From NCBI GenBank assembly GCA_902806595.1, contig CADCXC010000044.1, positions 186,001 to 250,000 on the forward strand: a DNA stretch of 64,000 nucleotides. Direction: 5' to 3'. Positions 48,276 to 59,500 of this stretch are shown here, piece after piece (position 1 is the first letter of the stretch; each line of letters begins with the position of its first letter). The position numbers and the translations under genes are program-made. The notes under the pieces were generated by a model, which ran no database searches, was not told where the DNA came from, and saw only the letters and a list, made by a program, of their open reading frames with translations. The stretch is from Pyrenopolyporus hunteri (Eukaryota; Ascomycota; Sordariomycetes; Xylariales; Hypoxylaceae).

Positions 48276-49609
48276 ATGGCCGTCAACCGGCAGGAGAGTA
48301 ACCTAATAGACCTCTCGCCACCCGCCTCCCCATCCGGTTTCTCCACCCCAGCCTCCCGCCGCTCCCAACCCCAGTCCCAGTCTCACGGCTACGCACACTC
48401 GCAACCACAATCGCCTCCTCCGTCCCATTCCTCCGGCGGCTACGGCATCGGCTCCGCCGTCCTGGGCCTATGGCGACGGTTTTCTTCCCTCGAATCGCCG
48501 TCGTCCCCTCCTCCTAACACGCCCACCCCGCCGCCCTCGCACACGCAGCTCTACCACGCCAACTCGGAGCCCGCTCTCCCGGGCGACGGCATATCTGGGC
48601 CTTTTGTGCCGCCGTCGCGCCGGTCCGTATCCCCGCTGCGCGGCCTACCATCCCTCGAGCCCCTTACTCTACACGGGTACCGCGCCGAAACGCGTCCGGA
48701 CGCCCGATTGCTGGGGCGCGGCCTCGCCGAGGAGATCCGCACTTTCCTCCCCGAGCGCCTGAAGATCGCCGAGGATTGGAAGCTTGTGTATAGTTTATAC
48801 CAGGACGGCAGCTCCTTGGCCACGCTGTATAAGCGCTGCGAGGAGTACCGCGGCAAGAGGGTGGGATTCGTGCTTGTGGTGCGGGATGGCAGAGAAGGGG
48901 TGAGCATTCTTTACTTTTCTCTTTAATTTGCTTTCATATAAATGTATCTCTTCATACTTCTTATCACTTTAACGTCCGATACTTCTAGATCGCCCCGCAA
49001 CAATTTCCACAATAGACGTAAAAAGGATGAAACCTGCAGTAACTAACCATAGCCAAACAGACCTTCGGCGCATACTTAACCGAAGCGCCACACCCGGCGC
49101 CCTCGTACTTCGGCACGGGGGAGTGCTTCCTATGGCGCGCCAGTACACACGCGCCGCTACCGCCTCCCCCTTCAGCTGACACCAGCAACCTCAACTACCG
49201 CGCGACAACGATCGCCTCACCCACCGCCTCCTCCTCCGCCTTCCCGCACGACGACAGCCAGCCCGCCACCCAGCAGCAGCAGAGCCTAGCACCATCCCCC
49301 TCGATAACAACCAACGGCCAATCTAACAACACCTTATCACCAGCATCAGCAGAGACGGGAGGAGCAGCGGCGCAGAGCGTCCGCTTCCAAAACTTCGCGT
49401 ACTCGGGCGCCAACGACTACTGCATTTTCTGCGAGACCGGGTTCCTGTCCGTCGGCGGCGGCTCGGGCGGCACCTTCGGGCTGTGGCTCAACGACGGCCT
49501 AACCCGCGGACACAGCGCGCCGTGCGATACGTTTCAAAACGAGCCGCTTAGCGACGAGGGGGACCGGTTCGAAGTGCTGGGGGTCGAGATGTGGGTCGTC
49601 GGGGGTTAA
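48276..49609 (+). CDS. OXR1: TLDc-domain protein, OXR1-like (oxidation resistance)
   Basis: Exons 48276-48899 and 49061-49609 give 390 residues. The N-terminal 140 residues are Pro/Ser/Gln-rich and probably disordered. The TLDc domain begins near LPERLKIAEDWKLVYSLYQD and continues through LATLYKRCEEY, GFVLVVRD, then across the intron TFGAYLTEAPHP, YFGTGECFLWRA, NDYCIFCETGFLSVGGG, GLWLNDGLTRGHSAPCDTF and the terminal FEVLGVEMWVV. A low-complexity insert (Ser, Pro, Gln) of roughly 70 residues splits the domain, common in fungal members. TLDc proteins protect against oxidative damage and bind the V-ATPase to promote its disassembly (yeast Oxr1). The 160-nt intron has GTGAGC and AACTAACC. Its second half (from 48990) lacks an in-frame continuation, so I see no extra exon. 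Confidence 0.92.
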
Positions 49610-50849
49610 AGATTGACCTTTGGATTATACCCCTTTTTGAAGATGAGATTTTGGAAAGGAGGTGGTTGTTTTTATGTGGGATAGACGAGCCGGTGCTGAT
49701 GGGTAATGGATGGGTGAACAAGCGAGAGCTGCTGGGTGAATGATGGGCTTGGTGAGCGAAAAGGGGTGGGGATGATGCCATGGCATCTCCGCTCGCCCCC
49801 CTTCCCCAACCCCGGGAACCAGAATGATGGTCCGATATGCGTAGGGGGTGAAGAGGTCGCGGTGGCCGATCAGTGTCTACGCGGAGGTGGATGAACGAGA
49901 GTATACCACAGTAAGGCTCCGCGTAGCACAGCGCGGTATAGTATGTTTCCGACGAGCAGACCGCTCTGAAGGAAGGAAACGAAAATAAAAAGGGGGGTAT
50001 CACGTGTAATAACCCACAACACGTCAGTGTCGCAACTTTAGCAATTAGGCGTTCCGGTCATATGGAGGCAAGCAAGCCTTGTCGATTTAGGTATCGAAGC
50101 GGTGGGATTAGCTAAATACCTAGCTATATACTATATTGAATCTACTCCGTTATAATTTGCCGGTTTATGGCTTTTTTGCCTGATTTTGATTCATGGCCGA
50201 TGAGGTAGAATACGAGAAGGTAAGTTAAAGTGAGACAGGGTTGAACCTATAAGGTGAAAGGTAGGGGTTGGCTACCTACCTAGGTATTCAAGGGGGCATA
50301 GGGGACGAATTAAAGGCGTTTGTAGGGATCGGTATTTCCACGTAAATCCGTATAAGTTGTTATAGGTCAAAATTATAGCCTCTGGTAATGGTCATTACAT
50401 TATTTATTTCTTGCCTTTGATCTACCTGTGTAGGTACCTACCTACATACCTTCGTTTAATATTATCATGTGTATATTTGTCAACTAATGATTCAATCGGT
50501 AATTTTCAAAGGGCCAAAAGGGGGGCCTATCCCAGACTCTTTAGTATTGGGCAGAGAGGGTATTTTACTAATATATAGCAGCACTCAATCAACCTATAAT
50601 ATCGTGAAATAATTTCCAACATAATGTTTCGGACGGTTTGTGCTTGGCTTGATAACGAGACGGAGATTTATCATCGATCCTGCTTTCAGAACCCGACTAA
50701 GCTCCCTAACAGGTACGTATATGTCAACAGGATATGCCACCGCTATTTTCCGGACATAACCATGCTGGCTCCTAGGCAATGCGACATACGGCACGGGAAA
50801 TATACAAGGGTGAGCTGAATTTGTGGTATGCTGAATCGCGTAGTATATA
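49610..50849. other. Intergenic between OXR1-like and NmrA-like genes
   Basis: About 1.2 kb with converging 3' ends. CCTACCTAGGTA words lie at 50273-50287 and 50433-50452. A frame at 50594-50905 minus has no recognisable features and overlaps the NmrA-like 3' end. Confidence 0.5.
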
Positions 50850-52069
50850 CTATTGAGCGCGCCGCCATATTCTAGCTTTGTACACCCCTTGAGTCTTCCC
50901 GTCAAGCACCTCCTTTACATAGTCTTCGAATTTGATGAACCGAAAATCCGGGTACAAGTCTTTGCCGTTCAGATAGCCCAAGTAGCTAGCATATTCAGGG
51001 GTATTATCTCCGCGGATACCCCACGAATAAAAGAGCTCGTGGGATGTGAGTGTACCGGACGCGGTTGGGCTCGCGGGATCGCTCTCAAGCTCCTTTCTAG
51101 CGCTGTCGATACGGGAAATCACGTCTTCTTCTGAGATCTGCTCGGACGAAATACGGAGTCAGCATACCTACGCAATAGGAGACACAAGTACGAAAAGAAA
51201 AGCGGAGTGGCACTGACATAGCTGCGAGGAAGCTTCTCCCCGGTGATTCTCTCGACTGTATCATAGATCTGATTCTGCGTGTACACCTCATTATAAACAT
51301 GTACCCTCTTATTCAAAGTTCGCGGGTCGGTGATTATCCTCGCAACGTATCGCCCGACATCTCTGAGGTCCGCTAAAGCACTCGGAACGTTGCCGTCTAA
51401 GCCAATAGGAATGTCCGACAAGCCAGGAGGCAGAACATCATCGAAGCGGCCCGAGGGGAGGCGAGGAAGCGAGAGTTGGTGCCACCAACCCGCGTCGATG
51501 TAGGTATAAGGGAGATGGAGTTTCTGGATGTAGTTCAAATTGTCCTCTTTCTATTAATTGAATGAGCAATTTCCGCAACACCGTATAGTTAAGTCAGCGC
51601 CGGGAAAGAAAATATTGAACCCCTACCTTTTCACGAAAACCCACCACGCCCCGTGGAGGCACAACGATCATAAATGCGGACTGGACGAACCGCTTGACAC
51701 CAGCCGCTTTTGCGGCATTGGTCAATGGTATTTCATTGTCGAGACTCAGGAAGTAAATAGCAGAGATGACAACGTCAATGCCCGAGAGGAGTTCGACCAA
51801 TTTGTCCTGCGGGCCATTTAGGTCCACCGGTACGACTTTGACGCCCCTTTCCCGCAGCTCGACGTTTACGGGCTTGTCGAGCGACTGTGGGCGCGTTAAG
51901 GCGGTGATTTCCTATTCTATTGTTAGGCGCCTAGATATTCAAGAAGACTAATTCGAGTTACTGTAAGGATACTTACAAATTCCGCGTCCAGCGAGTCCAG
52001 CAGGCCGTTTACAATGGATTGACCTGTCTCACCACTAGCACCGACAATTGCAACTGTGGTTTTCGCCAT
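50850..52069 (-). CDS. NmrA-like / isoflavone-reductase-like NAD(P)-binding protein
   Basis: Four exons (52069-51977, 51911-51627, 51550-51218, 51137-50850) give 332 residues; all introns are phase 0. The N-terminal nucleotide-binding motif is VGASGETG (GxxGxxG, residues 10-16), followed by DVVISAIYFLS and VKRFVQSAF, where classical short-chain dehydrogenases carry an active-site Tyr/Lys pair; none is evident here. The middle and C-terminal parts (YTYIDAGWWHQLSLP; DVGRYVARIITDPRTLNKRVHVYN; YVKEV near the end) match atypical SDRs. Family members act as NADPH sensors (NmrA, HSCARG) or reduce phenolic ethers (isoflavone and pinoresinol reductases); this one cannot be assigned. It is divergent from the Old Yellow Enzyme homologue, which suggests shared control. 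Confidence 0.88.
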
Positions 52070-52693
52070 TACAGAGCCTCGCTTCCCGGAAATATGTCTG
52101 GACACAGGGGCCTCGGTTTACGGCGTCCGATGCCCGCGAAGGGGATACGACATATTTAATCTATAGAATCTACCTATAGAATCTATATATACTTATGTAA
52201 TCGGAGCATTTGTCAGGGGTTCTCCCAAGATTACGCAATTCCCATCCACTACTAATATGATGCGATTCGCATCAACCTATATTACTACTTATATCCTAGC
52301 TACGGGGTAGGTATGTAGTTCAACAGGATTGGTCACTAGTTCCCAATACGGAAATCATCGTGTCTATTATAAATCATCTTAGAAGGGCCGCCAAAAAACG
52401 GGGCATCCTGGTCTTATATCCAGTTCATGCGCTGACAAATCATCAACAGCGGTTGTAACGACGACCTCTTCCCCCAAAATAAGGGTTCGATTAGAGGGGA
52501 TTACTATCGGTTTCGGGCCGTCACCGTGTATATCTAAGGTAACTGCGTAGAAGTGGCTGTCTATTATATACTATAGAGAAACCCGACAAGATGAATTCAA
52601 TTCCATTCGCTTCTCCCGACCACGCCGTAAGGGTCCCATGAGTTTCACCTCTCGTGAAGCCGTACCGTAGCGCCCATTATCATCGCCATCATC
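52070..52693. promoter_or_regulatory. Divergent promoter region, NmrA-like / OYE
   Basis: 624 bp between two start codons pointing away from each other. It includes AT-rich direct words (TATAGAATCTA twice, about 52161-52189). Any shared control site is not identifiable by eye. Confidence 0.6.
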
Positions 52694-53800
52694 ATGTCCG
52701 AAAGCCGCCTTTTCCAGCCCGTGAAGGTCGGCGATCTTCAGCTGAGCCACCGCGTCGTCATGGCCCCTCTCACCAGATTCCGAGCCGACGAGCACCACAT
52801 CCCGCTCCCCATCGTCGAGGAGTACTACGCCCAGCGCGCCTCGGTTCCGGGGACCCTACTCATCACCGAGTCGGTCTTCATCTCGAAGCGCGCCGGCGGC
52901 TACCCCAATGTCCCCGGCATCTGGAACCGGGAGCAGATCGCGGCCTGGAAGAAGATCACCGACGCAGTTCATAAAAAAGGCAGCTTCATCTTCCTGCAGC
53001 TGTGGGCCCTCGGGCGCGTCGCCGTCCCGGCGGTGGCACAAGCGGAAGGGTTCGACGTCGCAAGCTCCAGCCCCGTCGCCCTCGAACCGGCGGATCCGCC
53101 GCCGAGGGAACTGAGTAAGGAGGAGATCCGGGAGTTCGTCGACGACTACGGGCAAGCGGCGCGGAACGCGATCGAGGCTGGGTTCGACGGCGTGGAGATC
53201 CACGGGGCGGGGGGTTATCTAGTTGATCAATTTACACAGGACATATGCAATCGAAGAACAGACGAGTACGGCGGAAGCGTCGAGAACCGGTCGCGCTTTG
53301 TCCTAGAGGTCGCCCGTGCCGTGGCCGAAGCCGTCGGGCCGAGCAAAGTCGGCGTGCGTCTCTCGCCGTGGAGCAGGTTCCAGGGGATGCGGATGGACGA
53401 TCCGGTGCCGCAATTCACGCACGTCATTCGCGAGCTGGGGAACCTTGACCTCGCGTACCTGCACCTCATCGAGGCGCGGGTAAACGGGAACGTGGACTGC
53501 GCCGACACCGACACGCTCGACCCCTTCGTCGAGGCGTTCGGCGGTTCGGCGCCGGTTATTTTCGCCGGCGGGTACACGCTCGACTCGGCGAAGGCCGTTG
53601 TGGATGGGCAGTTCAGGGATAAGGAGGTACTCGTGGCGTTTGGCCGGCACTATATTTCTAATCCCGACCTGCCGTTCAGGCTTCGCCGGGGAATCGCGCT
53701 CACGCCGTATGAACGGGGTACTTTCTACACGCCGAAGTCTGCGTTGGGATACGCGGATTATCCGTTTAGTAAGGAGTTTGAAAGTACGGCTGTGGCTTGA
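52694..53800 (+). CDS. NADH:flavin oxidoreductase, Old Yellow Enzyme family
   Basis: A single exon of 368 residues forming the FMN-binding TIM barrel. Recognisable parts: the flavin-contacting Thr in APLTRFRAD (residue 27), Trp in LQLWALGRVA (104), GVEIHGAGGYLVDQF (166-180), the hallmark RRTDEYGGSVENRSRF (188-203), GVRLSPW and VAFGRHYISNPDLPFRL near the end. OYEs use NAD(P)H to reduce activated C=C bonds of enones, and fungal members occur in ergot alkaloid and oxylipin metabolism. The substrate-binding pair is normally His-x-x-Asn; here it is His170-Gly-Ala-Gly173, so the Asn is missing while the proton-donor Tyr175 remains. The enzyme may thus have changed substrate scope. It is divergent from the NmrA-like gene. 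Confidence 0.94.
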   Translation: MSESRLFQPVKVGDLQLSHRVVMAPLTRFRADEHHIPLPIVEEYYAQRASVPGTLLITESVFISKRAGGYPNVPGIWNREQIAAWKKITDAVHKKGSFIFLQLWALGRVAVPAVAQAEGFDVASSSPVALEPADPPPRELSKEEIREFVDDYGQAARNAIEAGFDGVEIHGAGGYLVDQFTQDICNRRTDEYGGSVENRSRFVLEVARAVAEAVGPSKVGVRLSPWSRFQGMRMDDPVPQFTHVIRELGNLDLAYLHLIEARVNGNVDCADTDTLDPFVEAFGGSAPVIFAGGYTLDSAKAVVDGQFRDKEVLVAFGRHYISNPDLPFRLRRGIALTPYERGTFYTPKSALGYADYPFSKEFESTAVA

Positions 53801-55289
53801 TCCCTTGGAGAACTAGGAATAAAACCGCGAAGATAAACTCTGGTTGGGATGATATACCATCAAGACATGTTTCCTGCTCGGTTCGGGCAATGCTTCATAG
53901 ACGGTTATTATATTTGACCCGGCACTCACTGGTGATGAAAATACTTAAACCAGTCTCAGACGTGGCGATTCTCGGCAATATTGAGCATATATAATATATA
54001 TCATTACTCAATTCCCTAATGTGTCTGGATATATGGGTTTTATAAATTCAGTATTTGGCCAGAAGAAGTATAAAACGGAAGACATCAGATTTAAGCTTCA
54101 AGTTGGCACTACCTAGTACGATAATTATCGGTCCCGGATAATACACAATACATTAAAAAAGGATCTGGCCCAGGTTACGAAAACATCTAGTCACTCCTAT
54201 TCCCGATATCTCATTAAAGAGGATTATCCACTCGGGGACTGACGATTGGGACGGCGTCAAGGTAGGTGTCTCGTAGGCTCATAATTTTATACAGATTTTC
54301 ACACAAGTTTTTTACCTCCTTTGATACTTAACCATTAGGGCTATACCGAGATTGGGTTAGAATAATCCTTGGGGTACCGGCCATCTCTTCACCTAATAGG
54401 TAACGCATAATGTTTAGAGGTAGTGTATCTGCGAGGCCTGGATATTAATAATTATCTGCCTATCCAGGGTGGATGAGAAAGTGATAGAAACATCTAGTAG
54501 TATATATTATCAATTATTGGTGGAATCAATATCTTAACTCGTTTCCAAGTGCTTATTATCGAGTACTATTAAATGTCAGTTCCCTCACGGTGGGGTGCAG
54601 GGCGAGGTGTACGTAAATAGCAACGGGATGCTTAGTCTTCATCATGAGCCATCATTTAAAGTCTTTACGCTAGGAAAAGAATGCTAGCAGCTTCTGCTTA
54701 CCCTTACCTCAACTACGTCTAGTCTTGAATTAAAGCACCTGTACTCCGATACGTCGTATTACTATAGGGAGCACCAAATGCTGCCTACCTACCTACCTAG
54801 GTACCTAGGTAGGTATTCTGCAGTTCGACAACATCAATGGAAATCAGGTAATACATACGTGTATGTAGGTACTTAGCACACCATTTATGAAGCCAGTGTC
54901 TGGGAAAGATTCTGTGTTACTACCAGCAAATGTAAAGAAAAGAAATCGGAGAGGAGGTAAGGTATATGTCCTTATCCATCTGGCCTCTCTATGGCCACGC
55001 TAGATCTTGTCTGTAGCATCTTCAGGGCAAGATCTATGCTTCCCCTTAACAGTCATGTCTTGGGTCAAACCCCTTCGCGTAAGACTTTAGCTAGGCTAAA
55101 TATTGTTTAGCTACTCTCCAAGGCCGCCACGGCCTAAAGCTGCACGTTATGCAAAATCCGATAACCATCGCTAGTCGCGATGGTCTCCCTCCTGCGTGGG
55201 AGATGAGTCGAGGCGGTCCCGCAACTCGAAGCTCTTCACGAGAGCGCAAGGTTCCCCATAAGCCGCAGCTCCTCGAAAGGGCTCCGTTT
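53801..55289. other. Intergenic between OYE and the MAP kinase
   Basis: About 1.5 kb with converging 3' ends. A perfect 26-bp palindrome built of TACCTACC and CCTAGG words lies at 54790-54815. No gene seen. Confidence 0.55.
54790..54815. repeat. 26-bp perfect palindrome of CCTAGG words
   Basis: TACCTACCTAGGT followed by its exact reverse complement. It is the most symmetric of many related TAGGTA/CCTACC tracts in the intergenic DNA of this window. Confidence 0.85.
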
Positions 55290-56529
55290 CTACCGCATGA
55301 TCTCCTGGTAAATGAGCTGCTTCAGCTGCTCCTTGCTGAGATTATCCTTGTGCTTGTCGAAGTCGAAGAATTCCTCCGGGATGGGGGGTGCGGTCGGCTC
55401 GTCCTCAGGGTCGTGATACGGTTCGAGATACGGATGCTTCAGGGCTTCTTCTACCGTAATGCGCTTAACTGGGTTGAAGGCCAGCAACTTCTCGAGCAGG
55501 TCTAGCGCTAGATCGGAAGTCTTGGGGAAGAGGGTCCGGAACGGAACCTTCTTCTTGAACGGAAGGGATCGGATATACTCGCGGGCGCGGCGGGACTTGA
55601 TTCCGTAGTAGTCCTCCATGGTGGGAGTGCCGAGGACGTCCAAGATCAGCGTTAGCTGATGGTGATCTATATAATGTTAGCAATGCGGCTCTCGACGGGC
55701 TACTTAAATAGATTACGTACAGTCCTTTCCGGGGAATAACGGCTTGCCACTCAGCATCTCGGCGAGAATACAGCCGACGGACCAGACGTCGATGGCTTTC
55801 GTATACTCCTTGAAGGTTAACATGATCTCGGGGGCACGATACCATCGGGTGGCGACGTATTCGGTCATGAAACCGGAATTGTCTTCTTGAGATGCGGCCG
55901 AGCGAGCTAGACCAAAGTCACAGACTTTAAGATCGCAGTTGGCGTTTAGCAGCAGATTGCTGGGCTTCAGATCTCGGTGAAGCACGTTTGCAGAGTGCAT
56001 GGCCTTCAACGCCCGCAGAGTCTGGTAGATGAAGTACTGGCAATGGTCGTCGGACAGGTCTTGGGTGCGGATGACTCTGTGCATGTCCGTCTCCATAAGT
56101 TCCTATAAGCAGTAAGATTAGCAATTGGCCCCGTACGCGTGCTTCGAGCCCAACTCGTACCTGGATCAGATACACCTCGTTAAAAGTCTCGTAGTTACGC
56201 GGCTTCTGGATGTCGAGGATAGAGATGATGTTCTCGTGGTTGAAGTATCTGAGGAGCTTCATTTCTCGAAGAGTTCTTAAGCAGAACATGGAATGGTCGA
56301 AGGGGGTGATCTTCTTGATAGCGACCTTCTGGCCTGACGGCTTGTGTATCGCCGAGCTAAATACCGCTGGTTAGCACCTCGACCGGCAATAATTAGAAGG
56401 TTATCCGCAAACCTACCATACAACGCCGTAGGCGCCCTCACCGACGACATCTTGAATGTCGTATTGCTCGCTAACGTTGAATGAGATCTTCCGGGATCCG
56501 GCCGGATTAGGGGGGTTTGATCGCGACAT
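55290..56529 (-). CDS. PMK1: Fus3/Kss1-type MAP kinase (Pmk1/Fmk1 group)
   Basis: Four exons (56529-56417, 56356-56161, 56102-55721, 55666-55290) give 355 residues, the standard length of this group. It has the Gly-loop GEGAYGVV (about 30-37), VAIKK, HRDLKPSNLL (145 on), DFG (165-167) and the activation loop FMTEYVATRWYRAPE with TEY at 183-185, and a CD-type acidic patch near the C-terminus. The TEY loop and the motif LMETDMHRVIRTQDLSDDHC identify the Fus3/Kss1 group rather than the Slt2 or Hog1 types. In filamentous ascomycetes this kinase acts below a Ste11-Ste7 cascade and controls hyphal fusion, mating, conidiation and, in pathogens, host penetration. The symbol is by group likeness and the species name may differ. 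All introns have good donors and branch sites, for example TGCTAACC. Confidence 0.96.
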
Positions 56530-59500
56530 GGTTGCTGTGCCGGCGAGGGAGAAGTGGTTCGGGTCGAATTCAGGACCAAGGGCGGAATGGAGCCCAGGAA
56601 CTTGGAAATTCCACCGCCTCGGGCCTCAAGAACGGATTTATTAAAGTCCTGCGAGGGCAATAAGAGTGCCTATATAGGTAATCTCGGCTCGCCAAGAAAT
56701 ATTAAGCTTGTGCCGTGCACGATCCACTCAGCGGAGCACGTCTCGATAACTATTCGCAGGTCGTCGTCAAATTGACCCCAACTCGTCTAGAGCGAAAATC
56801 GTTCAATTCTATTTTGGGGACCGAGGGGCAGTCGAGCGCACCGATCGTCGCAAAGGGGTTCGTGTTGCTTTATTGCAGCGTCGCTTCTTTCCGCTCTTTG
56901 AGGTTGGCGTGTCGAGTATTATCGCTTCTTTGTGCTCGTAGAACTCCGCTTAGTGCGTCGAGATTTTAGTTGAACCGACCGAGCTGGAAGATGAGATATT
57001 AGCTGACGTTCCCAAGCAAAGACAAAGACAAAGACAAGAACAATTGTAAGTAAGGCTGAGGCGAGAGGTGGTAATTGGCCATCCGGATGTGAAATCCATG
57101 TAGGTATGCAACGTCGATGAGTGGGCGATCCGGTCCGTGGGTCTGTGCAGTTTCGGCCACCTTCAGTTGCGACACGCTCACCTGCGGCCTAGAACTGCTG
57201 CTGGCTTGGGCTGAAGTTGCTCACTCTACGAGGACGAACTACTTGGTACGCTGCGGTTCACGTGGTTGACAGATTCTAGCGTCGAGGCGAGGTTTGGCTA
57301 CAACCTCTGAGTCTCAATGTCGAACAAACTCAGGGTCAGACAGTGCATGCGGTTGCAATCTCGTGTTACGAAACATGAGGCCGCCCGACTCTCCTTATGG
57401 TCGATAAAAGTGAGACAAGGCTTCGAGGATTCGCGCCGATACGAGTAGCGATCCTCGGCGTAACCAAGCGGGTTTGAAGACTTGTTGATTATTGTCCTCG
57501 TCGTCGGGTTCTAGTGAGGGAAAATGGATGAAAGGGGGAAAAAAGCAGGATTAACGAAAATGATTATCTTACCTTTGGAATTCTTACCGCGCGAACTGGG
57601 GATGAAGAAGTTGAGTTTCGAGTTGAATTGGCGATGAAAAGAAGCTGCTCTTGGAGAGGGCCCCGCCTTTGAATACCCAAGGAAGGTACCGACTGTTTTG
57701 GGCAGTAGGTAGCTTGAAATAGGGAAGTAGGTAGGTAGCAGGAAGGTGAGTGCCAGGGATTATAGGCTCGAGGGTTATTACGCGAGTTGTGCCGGTTAGG
57801 TAACTTGTAGTCGGGTAACTTGTACCTTTTTAAATAAAATAAAAAAAGATAGAAAAGAGGAAAGACAGAGCCGGTCGCCTCGGGACGAGTCTCGTATAAT
57901 AACTGCGGAATTCGAACCAGACGAACCGGCAAGTAAAACACGATAAATGGCAAGGCGACCTAATACGTCGTAATAGTGAGACGAAGCGATCGTCTCAACG
58001 GGCCACCAACAATTTAGGTGCGAGGATAATGGGTAAGAGGCGGGACGCGGGCGGGGAGAAAGCGTCAAAGAGCTCGACCAGGTTGGACCAAAGGGGAGCA
58101 GAGCCCGTTACAATGACAGTGGATAACCCCTCGGGCCCCTATGTATGGGTCGGTGATCTATTGAACGGAATCCGCGTCGAGTGGACCTCGACTCAATAAT
58201 GCGACGGAGACAAGACACTAGAGTCTAACGGGATAGGGCGACGGGGAATTTGAGGATTGGGTATTGGTTATCGGGGGAGATTGAGTGGTCGTATAAGAGG
58301 TGAGGTAGATAGGTATGTAGTAAGTAGAGACGTATGAGGTATGATGTATTGATTGATGTAGGAGTCACCGACGAGGAAACCAGGGGAGGAGAACGTATTA
58401 AAGGCAAGGCAGCCTTGGGTTTGTTTGTACAACTTCGTTGAGGTTAAAGGCGATTCGACGTGGTTGTGAACCACAACGGCTTAGACGTAATTTTTTCCCT
58501 TTTTTCCCTTTCTTCTTTTCCAGCGCCCATCTAACTCGTCTAAGGCAAGCAAAAGCGCCCCTAACGCCTTAGTCCCGGGTAATTCTCCACGTGGGATCTA
58601 AAATCAGGATTGTTTGTTATACGCTGAAGGGTCCGTAGGGGGTGTGAGAGGGACTCTGTAGACGGGGGGTATGGCGGGCTCAGTTTGACGGAGACTTGGC
58701 TGTCAAAGGGTGGATAAAAGAAGAGAGGAGAGCTGCCACTGCAGGCACATAACAATAGGTATGTAAATAGGAGGCACCTCTGTAGGTACCTTCAACATTA
58801 AACTGCGAGTCCCGAGATCCCGAATATTGTTTTAAGTTTGACTCGAAACGGGACGGCGATGTGTGATAGAACGCAGAGAGACGACCTAAGAGGGGCAGAG
58901 AGCGCAGAAGGGGTTTGGAGCTAGGAGGGTACCTTGCCCTGATAGGAGAAGGAGAGTGGGGTCGGAGGGGTCGATTGGCAAGGGGGGGCCGTTTTGTCGT
59001 ACCGATCTTTCGCGGGGTTCTTGTATCGTATTATACATCCAAGTGACTTTGGTTTGTGCTGGGAATTGCTCGTCTCCGGTTTGTATTCTGTGGTTGTTTT
59101 TATCTTCGCTACATGTGTCTACCAAGGTACATTGTGCGCTCCGCTACGTAATACATTGTATACATCGATCTCTCTCATATCACTTTTTTCTGCTGACACC
59201 AAATATAAAGTGCAAGTCTTCCATCTACAACCATAAATCCAATAAAATGGCGTCGTTCAATAATTGCAATATAAGAGGTATTTTCCTCTCCTACATATGC
59301 CAGGATCAACTCAGCCAATAGAGCAGAGCTTTCGAAATACATAGATGCATGTACGCATCAATCAGACCCTGCCACCCCAACCCAGATACCTAACACCATG
59401 CACAATATTTGCTTGTTCGGCCCAAACACAGCACGCACCTCATCACACCCTTGCGCGCCTCATATGTTACCCACCATAACCACCTCGCACACCCGACACG

